DNA of 64,000 bases from DATLGB01 sp963740765 (GTDB lineage: Bacteria; Actinomycetota; Thermoleophilia; Solirubrobacterales; Solirubrobacteraceae), in contig CAVUFN010000001.1 in assembly GCA_963740765.1 (NCBI GenBank), positions 124,001-188,000 on the forward strand, given 5' to 3'. A program made the translations under genes and the position numbers. Under the pieces are notes generated by a model. It was given only the letters and a program-made list of their open reading frames with translations. It had not been told where the DNA came from and searched no databases. Shown here piece after piece: positions 49,648 to 57,990 of this stretch. Every line of letters starts with the position of its first letter. Position 1 is the stretch's first letter.

Positions 49648-51399
49648 GTGGTGGGGGGACGCACGATCGTGGTCGCCGTGGTGCTGGCGTTGACGCCGGC
49701 CGCGGCCCGCGCGCAAGCCGTGCCGCAGCTTCCGACCAACGACTTCGAGGGCGCCGTCGGCCTTCTCTACGGCCAGACCCCCGAGCCCGCCCAGGTGCAG
49801 CGCGACGAACCGGCGCTCGCGCCCGTCCCGCGCGCCGACTGCGACAAGGACTCGACGCCGCTGGAGGGCATGCAGGGCCGGGTCACGCAGGCGGACGTCG
49901 ATTCGCCCCAGGCCGCCGACGGCTGGGCGTGCAACCTGTCCGTGGTCAGCCGGATCGACACCCCGGGCGGCTTCCGCGTGTGGCGCTACACCGACCCGGC
50001 CGGGCACACGTGCGCCTACTACGACACATCGCTGGTGGGCCCGGCCAACGTCGTCTCCCTCGCCGCCGCGCCGACGCAGGGGACCGTCGTCCTCGACATG
50101 GCCGATCCGACGAAGCCCGTCGAGACCGCCCGTCTGATCGACACGGCGTCGCTGTCCCCGCACGAATCGCTGAACCTGCACGCCGGCCGCGGGCTGCTGG
50201 CCGCCGAGCTCGGGACGGCGGGCACGGCGCCCGGGCTGATGTCGATCTACGACGTCAGGACCGACTGCCGCCATCCGACGCTGCTGTCGGAGTACCTCGC
50301 CGGGCCCGTCGGCCACGAGAGCGGCTTCTCGCCGGACGGCAAGACCTACTGGATCGGCGGCGGCCAGGGGATCCTCGCGGTCGACGTCTCCGACCCGCAG
50401 AACCCGTTCACGATCGCCACGATCAACATCCCGTCGCACGGCATCAACCTCTCCGACGACGGCAACACGCTCTACGAGACGAACGTGATCGACGGCGGAA
50501 TGGCGTTCCTCGACGTCAGCGAGGTCCAGGCGCGCACGCCGAACCCGGTCGTGCGCGAGATCAGCCGCCTGACCTGGGACACGACCTCGATCCCGCAGAA
50601 CTCCAACCCGGTCACGATCGACGGCCACTCGTACCTGCTCGAGTACGACGAGTTCGCCTTCGGCTTCAACGGCGCCCGCGACAAGGCGGGGGCGGCGCGG
50701 CTGATCGACCTCGCCGACGTCAGCCGGCCCAGGGTGACCGCGAACCTGCGGCTCGAGGTCAACATGCCCGACAACCACGCGGCGGCGTCCGGCGACCCGA
50801 GCTTCGTCCCCGGGCCGCAGACCTCCTACGGCGCGCACTACTGCAGCGTCCCGCGTGAGGTCGACCCCGTCATCGCCGCCTGCTCGTTCCTGAACTCCGG
50901 GCTGCGCATCTTCGACATCCGCGACCCCGAGCACCCGCGCGAGACGGCGTACTTCGTCTCCCCGCCCGGCGCGGCGCAGGGCCAGAAGGCCGACGCCGCG
51001 TTCAGCCAGCCCGCCTTCGACCCCGAGCGCCGCGAGGTCTACTTCACGGACGCGACGACCGGCTTCTGGAACCTGAAGCTCAACGACCGGGCGTGGCCGC
51101 GCGACCAGGCGGCGCCCGCGCCATCGGCCGGCAAGCGCCGCTGCGCGTCCCGCCGCCGCTTCCGCATCCGGATCCGCGAGCCGCGCCACGGCCGCATCGC
51201 GCACGTCCGCGCGACCCTGCGCGGCAAGCGCCTGAAGATCCGTCGCCGCGGCGGTCGGCGCGTCGCCGTCGTCGACCTCCGCGGCCGGCCACGCCGCACG
51301 TTCCGCGTCCGCATCAAGGTCCGCACCGCCGCCGGCCGCACGTACGACGACTCGCGCACCTACCACCCCTGCCGCCGGAAGCCGAAGCTCTCAGCCTGA
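49648..51399 (+). CDS. Secreted beta-propeller protein with Cys-flanked Arg-rich C-terminal module
   Basis: A 583-residue exported protein. A signal peptide ends near AAARAQA (about residue 24). The body (about 60-480) contains repeats of the type VVLDMADPTKPVETA, ILAVDVSDPQNPFTIA and LRIFDIRDPEHPRETAYF, matching LVIVD-type propeller repeats. Its role is unknown. The C-terminal 80 residues run from KRRCASRRRFRIRI to TYHPC and are extremely Arg-rich and beta-patterned between two cysteines, like the tail of the secreted hydrolase at 34384. A start at GTG 49648 or GTG 49651 is equally possible. Confidence 0.82.
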   Translation: MVGGRTIVVAVVLALTPAAARAQAVPQLPTNDFEGAVGLLYGQTPEPAQVQRDEPALAPVPRADCDKDSTPLEGMQGRVTQADVDSPQAADGWACNLSVVSRIDTPGGFRVWRYTDPAGHTCAYYDTSLVGPANVVSLAAAPTQGTVVLDMADPTKPVETARLIDTASLSPHESLNLHAGRGLLAAELGTAGTAPGLMSIYDVRTDCRHPTLLSEYLAGPVGHESGFSPDGKTYWIGGGQGILAVDVSDPQNPFTIATINIPSHGINLSDDGNTLYETNVIDGGMAFLDVSEVQARTPNPVVREISRLTWDTTSIPQNSNPVTIDGHSYLLEYDEFAFGFNGARDKAGAARLIDLADVSRPRVTANLRLEVNMPDNHAAASGDPSFVPGPQTSYGAHYCSVPREVDPVIAACSFLNSGLRIFDIRDPEHPRETAYFVSPPGAAQGQKADAAFSQPAFDPERREVYFTDATTGFWNLKLNDRAWPRDQAAPAPSAGKRRCASRRRFRIRIREPRHGRIAHVRATLRGKRLKIRRRGGRRVAVVDLRGRPRRTFRVRIKVRTAAGRTYDDSRTYHPCRRKPKLSA

Positions 51400-51428
51400 T
51401 CTCAGCCAGCCGCGTCAGGCTGCTGTGC

Positions 51429-52022
51429 ATGAAGAGGAAACTGATCGTAGGTTCGCTCGCCGCTCTCGCCGTCGCCGGCGGGACCGCGGGCGCCATCGCC
51501 GCCGGCAGCGCCAAGAGCGACGAGCAGGCGGTCCTGGCCGACGCCGCCAAGCGCCTCGGCGTCGGCACGGACGAGCTGCGCTCCGCGCTCTCGGCCGCGG
51601 AGGACGCCCAGCTCGACGCGGCGGTCAAGGCCGGCCGCATCACGCAGACGCAGGCCGACGAGATCAAGAAGCACCGCTCCGAGGAGGGCACGGTCCTCGG
51701 CATGGGTCACCGGGGTGGCCCGCGCGGCGGTCACGGGTTCGGCGGTCCCGAGCTGATCTCCGACGCCGCGAAGGCACTCGGCGTCAGCGAGGAGAAGCTG
51801 ATGCAGAAGCTGCGCGACGGCGACGAGGACGCGAAGGCCGCGGTCAAGAAGGCGGCCACCGCGGCGCTCGACAAGGCGCTGAAGGACGGCGACATCACCC
51901 AGTCCCAGCACGACGAGATGCTCGAGCACCTCGACGACTTCCGCGGTCGCGGCGGCCCGCGCGGCTTCGGGCACCACGAGCGCGGCGGTCCCGGCGGGCC
52001 GCCCGGCTTCCCGCGCCCCTAG
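51429..52022 (+). CDS. Secreted two-repeat Gly/His/Arg-rich protein
   Basis: A 197-residue exported protein with signal peptide MKRKLIVGSLAALAVAGGTA. Two similar helical units follow: AAKRLGVGTDELRSALS with AVKAGRITQTQADEIKKH, and AAKALGVSEEKLMQKLRDG with ALKDGDITQSQHDEMLEH. They are separated by a Gly/His/Arg stretch (GMGHRGGPRGGHGFGG) and the protein ends in another. The unit resembles DUF2680-type repeats of small exported proteins with no firm function. The His-rich linkers may bind metal. A CAGGCT hexamer lies seven bases before ATG 51429. Confidence 0.8.
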   Translation: MKRKLIVGSLAALAVAGGTAGAIAAGSAKSDEQAVLADAAKRLGVGTDELRSALSAAEDAQLDAAVKAGRITQTQADEIKKHRSEEGTVLGMGHRGGPRGGHGFGGPELISDAAKALGVSEEKLMQKLRDGDEDAKAAVKKAATAALDKALKDGDITQSQHDEMLEHLDDFRGRGGPRGFGHHERGGPGGPPGFPRP

Positions 52023-52082
52023 CGGTCAGCGGCGCAGCGGCGGCGACGAGCTCGGCGGCTCGGACCCTGCCATGCTGCCGTG

Positions 52083-53474
52083 ATGCTGCGCCGGCACTGG
52101 GGCCTCGTGCTCCTCGTGATCGCGGCCACGGCGCTGCGCGTCGTGGCGGTCGTGGCGATCCGCCCCGGGACCTGGTTCTCCGACAGCAACGGCTACGTCG
52201 AGGCGGCGGCGACGGGGACGCTTTCGATGACGCGAGCGGTCGGCTACTCGCTGCTCGTGGCGCCGTTCTACTGGCTCGGCTCCGCGCAGGCGCTGATCGT
52301 CTTCCAGCACCTGATCGGGATCGCGATCGTGGTCGTGCTCTACGCGCTGCTGATCCGCCGCGGGGCGCCGCGGTGGGTCGCGCTGCTGGGCGCGCTGCCC
52401 GCCGGCCTCGACCTCTACCTGGTCGTCGTCGAGCACACGATGATGGCCGAGATCGCCTACCACGCCGCGCTCGTGGGGACGTTCGCCCTGCTGCTGTGGA
52501 GGCCCGAGCCGGGCGTGGTCGCACTCGCCGCGGCCGGCGCGCTGCTCGGCTACGCCGGGCTGGTGCGCAGCGTCGGCGCCCCCGTGTTCGCGGTGTTCGT
52601 GCTCTACCTGCTCGCGCGCCGGACGGGATGGCGGCGGACCGGAGCGTTCGTGGCGGGCGGAGCCGTGGTCACCCTCGCCTACATGAGCGTGTTCGCGATC
52701 CAGCACGGGCGCTTCGCGGTCAGCGCCTCGAGCGGCCAGTTCATCTACGGCAAGGTCGCGCCGTTCGCCGACTGCACCAAGCTCGACGGGCTGTCGGCCG
52801 CCGAGCGCGAGCTGTGCCCCGACCCGGACGACCGGCTGACGCCCAACGAGTACACGTGGAGCACCGAGTCGCCGATCTTCGGCGCGACCCGCGAGCCACG
52901 CGTGCGCGCCTTCGCCACCACCGTCATCCGCCAGCAGTTCGGCGACTACCTGGACGTCGTCGTCACCGGGTTCCTGCACTACTTCCGGGCCGGCCACGTC
53001 ATCGAGGGCGACGACTACCCGGTCGAGCCCTGGCAGTTCCCGGACGACCCGTCCGCGGTCGGCTACCCCGGCTACCGCGGCCCGATCCGCGCCGGCATCG
53101 CTCAGCGCCAGCGCGACCACCCGATCACCGAGCCCAATCGCTACGTCGACCGGATGGTCGGCGAGCCGGCCGTCAACGCCGCCGCCTCGCGCTGGCTGCA
53201 CAGGCGCCAGCTGCACCTCCTGTTCACGCCCGGTCCGGTGTTCGCGCTCTGCGTCCTGCTGGTCGCGGCCGCGCTGGTGACCCGCCGCGGACCGCCGCGG
53301 CTGCGCGCCGACGCCGCGCTCGTGGCCGCCACCGCGCTGGCGGCCCTCGCCGTCTCCCAGGCGCTGTCGGTGTTCAGCTACCGCTACGGGATGGGCCTGA
53401 TCATCCTGCTGCCCTTCGCCGCCGCGCTGGCCATCACAGCGCTACTGGCTCGAGGCGGACCGGAACCGCGTTGA
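52083..53474 (+). CDS. GT-C type membrane glycosyltransferase-like protein
   Basis: A 463-residue protein with about 10-11 membrane helices. The first outer loop has WFSDSNGYVEAAATG, with acidic residues at the place where GT-C fold enzymes (ArnT/PMT type, using lipid-linked sugars) hold their catalytic Asp. A large loop (about 205-350, TKLDGLSAAERELCPDPDD to GGPIRAG-like) lies between membrane blocks. It probably transfers a sugar from a polyprenyl donor. The acceptor is unknown. GTG 52080 is an alternative start. The last 41 bases overlap the convergent oxidoreductase gene. Confidence 0.78.
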   Translation: MLRRHWGLVLLVIAATALRVVAVVAIRPGTWFSDSNGYVEAAATGTLSMTRAVGYSLLVAPFYWLGSAQALIVFQHLIGIAIVVVLYALLIRRGAPRWVALLGALPAGLDLYLVVVEHTMMAEIAYHAALVGTFALLLWRPEPGVVALAAAGALLGYAGLVRSVGAPVFAVFVLYLLARRTGWRRTGAFVAGGAVVTLAYMSVFAIQHGRFAVSASSGQFIYGKVAPFADCTKLDGLSAAERELCPDPDDRLTPNEYTWSTESPIFGATREPRVRAFATTVIRQQFGDYLDVVVTGFLHYFRAGHVIEGDDYPVEPWQFPDDPSAVGYPGYRGPIRAGIAQRQRDHPITEPNRYVDRMVGEPAVNAAASRWLHRRQLHLLFTPGPVFALCVLLVAAALVTRRGPPRLRADAALVAATALAALAVSQALSVFSYRYGMGLIILLPFAAALAITALLARGGPEPR

Positions 53475-55587
53475 GGGCGGCGTTGCCCGTCAGCTCGTCG
53501 CGGACCGACGGGTCGGTGATGTCGTTGACGCTCGCGCCGGGCAGCCCCGCGGCGCGCAGCCAGCCGACGCCCTCGCGGCTGTTGTGCCCGTAGCCGTGCG
53601 GGATCGAGACGACGCCCGGGCGCATCTCGTCGGAGACCTCGACCGGGACCTCGATGGCGCCGACCTTCGAGACCACCCGCACGGAGGCGCCGTCGTCGAG
53701 GCCGCGCGCGGCGGCGTCGTCGGGGTGGAGCAGGGCGGTGCAGCGGTCGCGGCCCTTGACCAGGCGCGCGCTGTTGTGCATCCAGGAGTTGTTCGAGCGC
53801 AGGTTGCGGCGGCCGATCAGGGTCAGGTCGAAGCCGTCGGCGGCGGCCTGCTCGCGTTCCGCGGCGATCGCGTCGAGCTCGCGCGCGGCGGCCACGAACG
53901 CGGGCGGCGCCAGTGGCACGCGCTTGCCCTTGGTGAGCAGCGCGCCCGGCAGCCGGCCCGGGCGCAGCGGCCCCAGGTCGATGCCGTGCTTGGCCCGTTT
54001 GACCTTCCACAGGCTCAGGCCCTTCAAGGGCCCGCGCCGCACCATCCCGTACGGGCCGGCGAGCAGCGCCGCCTCGACGATCCGCGCCGGGCTCGACACC
54101 CGCGCGGCGACGCCCATCCCGCGGCCCTTGAGGCCGCGGCCGAGCCGCTTGGTGAGGCCGTTGAGGATCTCCCAGTCGTCCTTGCCGCCGGCGCGCTTCG
54201 GCACTGCGGCGGGACTGAAGCGGATGTGGTTGCGCACGGAGACGAGCGGCATGACGATGTCCATCTCGTCGCGCTCCAGCGGTGAGACGGGCGGCAGGAT
54301 GACGTCGGCGTGGCGCGAGGTCTCCGTCACGTACTGGTCGACGGCGACCATGAACTCGAGCTCGTCCAGCGCCGCGTCGAGCTCGCGACCGCCCGGTGCG
54401 GACAGGACCGGGTTGCCGGCGTGGACGAGCAGGCCGCGGACCTGCCCCTCCCCGGGCGTCGTGATCTCGTCGGCGAGCCCGGCGATCGGCAGCTCGCCGT
54501 TCATCTCCGGCAGCCCGCTGACCCGCTGCGTGTAGCGCCCGAAGCCCTCCGGCCCGGCGCGGCCGGCCATGCGCAGCGCGGGGGAGAGGTCCAGGAACGG
54601 CTCCGGGAACATCGCCCCGCCCTCGCGGTCCAGGTTGCCCGTGACGGCGTTCAGCGCGTTGATGAGCCAGTGGATCAGCGTCCCGGTGCGCTGCTGGCAG
54701 ACGCCCACGCGGCCGTACGCGACCGCTCGTCCCGCGCCGGCGAACGCGCGGGCCAGATCGGTGATCGTCGCCGGCTCGACCCCGGCCGCCGTCGCGGCGC
54801 GGGAAACGTCCCACTCCGCGGCCAGCGCCCGCAGGTCGTCGGCTCCGGTCGCCCAGTCCGGCACCACGGTCAGGTCCTCCGCGAAGAGCACGTGCAGCAG
54901 GCCGAGCAGCAGGAACGCGTCCCCGCCCGGCCGCACCGCGATGTGCTGGGACGCGAGCTTCGCCGTCTCGGTGCGCCGCGGGTCGACGACGACCACCCGG
55001 CCGCCGCGGGCGATGACGTCCCGCAGCCGGTGCCGCGCGCCCGGCGCGGTCATCAGCGAGCCGTTGGAGACGGACGGGTTGGCGCCGAGGACGAGCATGA
55101 AGTCCGTCCGGTCCAGGTCGGGGATCGGGAACAGCGCGAGGTTGCCGAACATCTCCGCCGACGTCCGGTGCTGGGGCAGCTGGTCCGTCGAGGTCGCCGA
55201 GTGGTGGTTGCGGGTGTCCATCGTCTCGCGTAGCGGCACGATCGAGAGCAGGGACCACGAGTGGGCGCTCGGGTTGCCGGCGTAGCTGGCCAGCGCGTCG
55301 CGCCCGTGGGTCTCGCGCACCCGCCGGAGGCCGTCCGCGGCGAAGTCGAGCGCCGCGTCCCACTCCATCTCCTCCCAGCCGCCCGCCGTGCGACGGACCG
55401 GCTTGGTCAGCCGGTCGGGGTCGGTGTAGAGGTCGGCCAGCGCCGCGGCCTTCGGGCAGATGTAGCCCCTGGACTGGTGATCGTCGGGGTCGCCCTCGAT
55501 GCGCAGCACGCGGTCGCCGTCGACCGTCACCGCGATCCCGCAGTGGGCCTCGCACAACGTGCACTGCCGGTGGACCACGGTCGTCAT
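53434..55587 (-). CDS. Molybdopterin oxidoreductase (formate dehydrogenase/nitrate reductase-like)
   Basis: A 717-residue member of the DMSO-reductase superfamily. The N-terminal 4Fe-4S site is built from CTLCEAHC and ICPKAA. Mo-bis-MGD contacts include GANPSVSNGSLMTAPGARHR and VVVDPRRTETAK, and the C-terminal Mo-binding domain has LIGRRNLRSNNSWMHN and VSIPHGYGH. No Tat signal is present, so it is cytoplasmic. No partner subunits are adjacent, so the electron acceptor is unknown. It is similar in organisation to stand-alone actinobacterial oxidoreductases of unknown substrate. The start has a weak CAAGCT hexamer seven bases upstream. Confidence 0.9.
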   Translation of the reverse strand: MTTVVHRQCTLCEAHCGIAVTVDGDRVLRIEGDPDDHQSRGYICPKAAALADLYTDPDRLTKPVRRTAGGWEEMEWDAALDFAADGLRRVRETHGRDALASYAGNPSAHSWSLLSIVPLRETMDTRNHHSATSTDQLPQHRTSAEMFGNLALFPIPDLDRTDFMLVLGANPSVSNGSLMTAPGARHRLRDVIARGGRVVVVDPRRTETAKLASQHIAVRPGGDAFLLLGLLHVLFAEDLTVVPDWATGADDLRALAAEWDVSRAATAAGVEPATITDLARAFAGAGRAVAYGRVGVCQQRTGTLIHWLINALNAVTGNLDREGGAMFPEPFLDLSPALRMAGRAGPEGFGRYTQRVSGLPEMNGELPIAGLADEITTPGEGQVRGLLVHAGNPVLSAPGGRELDAALDELEFMVAVDQYVTETSRHADVILPPVSPLERDEMDIVMPLVSVRNHIRFSPAAVPKRAGGKDDWEILNGLTKRLGRGLKGRGMGVAARVSSPARIVEAALLAGPYGMVRRGPLKGLSLWKVKRAKHGIDLGPLRPGRLPGALLTKGKRVPLAPPAFVAAARELDAIAAEREQAAADGFDLTLIGRRNLRSNNSWMHNSARLVKGRDRCTALLHPDDAAARGLDDGASVRVVSKVGAIEVPVEVSDEMRPGVVSIPHGYGHNSREGVGWLRAAGLPGASVNDITDPSVRDELTGNAALNAVPVRLEPVAL

Positions 55588-55634
55588 GCGGACAAGCTTG
55601 CCACACGGTCCGTGCTGGGTCCTCCAGCGCCTGT

Positions 55635-55640
55635 TAGGGT
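55635..55640 (+). promoter_or_regulatory. -10-like TAGGGT of the FTR1 gene
   Basis: TAGGGT lies nine bases before ATG 55650. Confidence 0.45.
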
Positions 55641-55649
55641 GCCCGAACT

Positions 55650-56663
55650 ATGAGCGTGATGGCGACGACCCGGGACCGTCCCGCGGCGACCCGGCGGCTG
55701 ATGACATGGGGACTGCTCGCCCTCTTCCTGGGGGGTGCCGTCTACCTGATGGCGACGGCGGACACCGGCCCGGTGGACCCGACGGAGGTCACGGGCCATC
55801 AGAGTCACGGCACCGCCGTCTTCAACTCGGCGATGATCGTGTTCCGCGAGGGACTGGAGGCGATCCTCATCTTCGCCGCCGTGACCGCGAGCTTCCAGGG
55901 CGCCAACGCGGCGCGCCGGCGGCCCGTCGTCCTCGGCGCGGGCATCTCCTTCCTGGCCGCCATCGCCACGTGGTTCGTGGTGCAGGCGCTGCTCGACGCC
56001 GCTTCACCCCTCGGCCCGCGGCTCGAGGCCATCACCGGCTTCATCGCCATCGCCGTCCTGCTGCTGGTGATGAACTGGTTCGTCCACAAGGTCTACTGGA
56101 CCGGCTGGATCGCCAAGCACCACCGCCAGCGGCGCAAGCTGCTCGGCAAGGTCGGCATCAGCGCGACGCTCGGCCTCGTCCTGCTCGGTTTCACCAGTGT
56201 CTACCGCGAGGGCTTCGAGGTCGTGCTCTTCCTTCAGAACCTCCAGCTCAAGGAGGGCACGGGCGTCGTGCTCCAGGGCGTCGCCTTCGGCCTCGCCGGC
56301 ACGGCCGCTGTGGGTGTCGCGACCTTCAGGCTGCACCAGCGGCTGCCGTATCGCCGGATGCTCGTCGTGACCGGCGTGCTGCTCGGCATCGTGCTGATGG
56401 TGATGATCGGCGGGACCGCGCTGAGCTTCGTCGAGCTCGGCTGGCTGCCCCGTCACCCGACGCCGTTCGCCGTGCCGGAGTGGATGGGCTCGTGGTTCGA
56501 GGTCTACGCGTACTGGGAGACGATCGGCGCACAGCTGCTCGCCGGCGGGCTCGTGATCGGCTCGTACTACGCCGCCGAGTACGTGCGGGTCAAGCGGCCC
56601 CGGCAACGGGGCGAGGTGGCCGCGGTGCGCGCCGGCACGCCGCCGACCGCGTCCGTCGCCTAG
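55650..56663 (+). CDS. FTR1-family iron permease
   Basis: A 337-residue membrane protein with about seven or eight helices and the two REGxE iron-binding motifs of FTR1/EfeU permeases: FREGLEAIL (residues 65-73, Glu67 and Glu70) and YREGFEVVLFL (about 185-195). It should import iron, normally after oxidation to Fe3+ by a partner. No efeO or efeB gene is adjacent. The stop shares CTAG (56660-56663) with that of convergent selO. It is transcribed away from the oxidoreductase gene. Confidence 0.9.
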   Translation: MSVMATTRDRPAATRRLMTWGLLALFLGGAVYLMATADTGPVDPTEVTGHQSHGTAVFNSAMIVFREGLEAILIFAAVTASFQGANAARRRPVVLGAGISFLAAIATWFVVQALLDAASPLGPRLEAITGFIAIAVLLLVMNWFVHKVYWTGWIAKHHRQRRKLLGKVGISATLGLVLLGFTSVYREGFEVVLFLQNLQLKEGTGVVLQGVAFGLAGTAAVGVATFRLHQRLPYRRMLVVTGVLLGIVLMVMIGGTALSFVELGWLPRHPTPFAVPEWMGSWFEVYAYWETIGAQLLAGGLVIGSYYAAEYVRVKRPRQRGEVAAVRAGTPPTASVA

Positions 56664-57967
56664 GTCCCGCAGAAGGTGACGTAGGGCGTGGCGTCCGGAC
56701 CGGGCGCGGCGTACTCCTCGAGGCCGGGGCGCTCGGTGTACGGGTCCGAGACGACCTCGAGCAGGCGCTCGAACGGCTCGAGGTCGCCGGCGGTGGCGGC
56801 GGTGAGCGCCGCTTCGACGAGGTGGTTGCGCGGCACGTAGAGCGGATGGTTCCCGCCGGCGATCGCGCGCATCGCCGTCGTGTAGTCGGCGCCGTCCGCG
56901 TGCAGCTGGGCGAGCAACTCGTCGACCGCGGTGTGGTCGTCACCCTCGAGGCCGAGCTTGGCGTTCATCGCCGGGTAGAAGTGCGCGTTGAAGCGCGCGG
57001 GGTACGTGTTCAGGACCTCCGTGGCGAGCTCCGCGGCGGTCGCGGTGTCCTCGTCGATGAGCCCGAGCAGCGTTTCCCCGAGGCGGGCGAGGTTCCACTG
57101 CGCGAGGTGCGGCTGGTTGCCGTAGGCGTAGCGTCCGCCCTGGTCGATCGAGCTGAACACGGTCTTTGGGTCGAAGACGTCCAGGAACGCGCACGGGCCG
57201 TAGTCGATCGTCTCGCCCGAGATCGCCATGTTGTCCGTGTTCATCACGCCGTGGACGAAGCCGACCTGCATCCACGAGGAGATCAGGGACGCCTGGGCCT
57301 CGACCACCGCCGCGAAGAACGCGAGGTACGGGTTCTCGGCCTGCGCGGCGTCCGGGTGGTGGCGGGCGATGGCGTAGTCGGCGAGGCGGCGCAGGAGCGC
57401 GAGGTCGCCGGTCGCGCTCGCGTACTGGAACGTCCCGACGCGCAGGTGGCTCGCGGCTACGCGAGCCAGGACGGCGCCGGGCAGGAACGACTCGCGGACG
57501 ACCTGCTCGCCCGTCGCGACGACGGCAAGGGAGCGGGTGGTGGGGATGCCGAGCGCGTGCATCGCCTCGCTGATGAGGTGCTCGCGCAGCATCGGCCCGA
57601 CGGCCGCCTTGCCGTCCCCCCCGCGCGAGAAGGGCGTCCGCCCCGAGCCCTTGAGGTGCAGGTCGCGGCCCCGCACCTCGCCGAGCAGCAGCGCGCGCCC
57701 GTCCCCGAGCCGGGGCGAGTAGCCGCCGAACTGGTGGCCGGCGTAGGCCATGGCGATGCCGGGCGCCTCGGACCCGGCCAGCAGGGCGACGCCCTCGGGC
57801 GAGCGCAGCCGCTCGGGGTCCGCGCCCAGCTCGCGCGCCAGCGGCTCGTTGAGGACGAGCAGCTCCGGCTCGGGCGCCCGCGCGCCCGTCCACGGCACGT
57901 ACAGGCCCTCGAGGTCGCGAGCGTAGGTCTGCTCGAAGGAGAGGATCGGTGGGGCGTCGACGCTCAC
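56660..57967 (-). CDS. selO: Protein adenylyltransferase SelO
   Basis: SelO is a pseudokinase-fold enzyme that transfers AMP to protein side chains. This 435-residue protein has AYAGHQFGGYSPRLGDGRAL, the ATP-site lysine motif LHLKGSGRTPFSRGGDG, HGVMNTDNMAISGETIDYGPCAFLD with the metal-binding Asn and Asp residues (split here as HGVMNTDNM and IDYGPCAFLD), and NPYLAFF-type helices. A C-terminal cysteine is in TPYVTFCGT, the position where some homologues have selenocysteine. The length is close to the family range (about 430-490). The start is a GTG six bases after a minus-strand TAGCCT. Confidence 0.92.
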   Translation of the reverse strand: MSVDAPPILSFEQTYARDLEGLYVPWTGARAPEPELLVLNEPLARELGADPERLRSPEGVALLAGSEAPGIAMAYAGHQFGGYSPRLGDGRALLLGEVRGRDLHLKGSGRTPFSRGGDGKAAVGPMLREHLISEAMHALGIPTTRSLAVVATGEQVVRESFLPGAVLARVAASHLRVGTFQYASATGDLALLRRLADYAIARHHPDAAQAENPYLAFFAAVVEAQASLISSWMQVGFVHGVMNTDNMAISGETIDYGPCAFLDVFDPKTVFSSIDQGGRYAYGNQPHLAQWNLARLGETLLGLIDEDTATAAELATEVLNTYPARFNAHFYPAMNAKLGLEGDDHTAVDELLAQLHADGADYTTAMRAIAGGNHPLYVPRNHLVEAALTAATAGDLEPFERLLEVVSDPYTERPGLEEYAAPGPDATPYVTFCGT

Positions 57968-57973
57968 CCTTCC

Positions 57974-57983
57974 AGGCTAGGTT
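57974..57983. promoter_or_regulatory. Bidirectional leaderless promoter: two -10 hexamers sharing one TA
   Basis: AGGCTAGGTT reads TAGGTT on the plus strand (57978-57983, seven bases before ATG 57991) and TAGCCT on the minus strand (57979-57974, six bases before GTG 57967). The TA at 57978-57979 is shared and the gap is 23 bases. Confidence 0.6.
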
Positions 57984-57990
57984 CGGCGGC

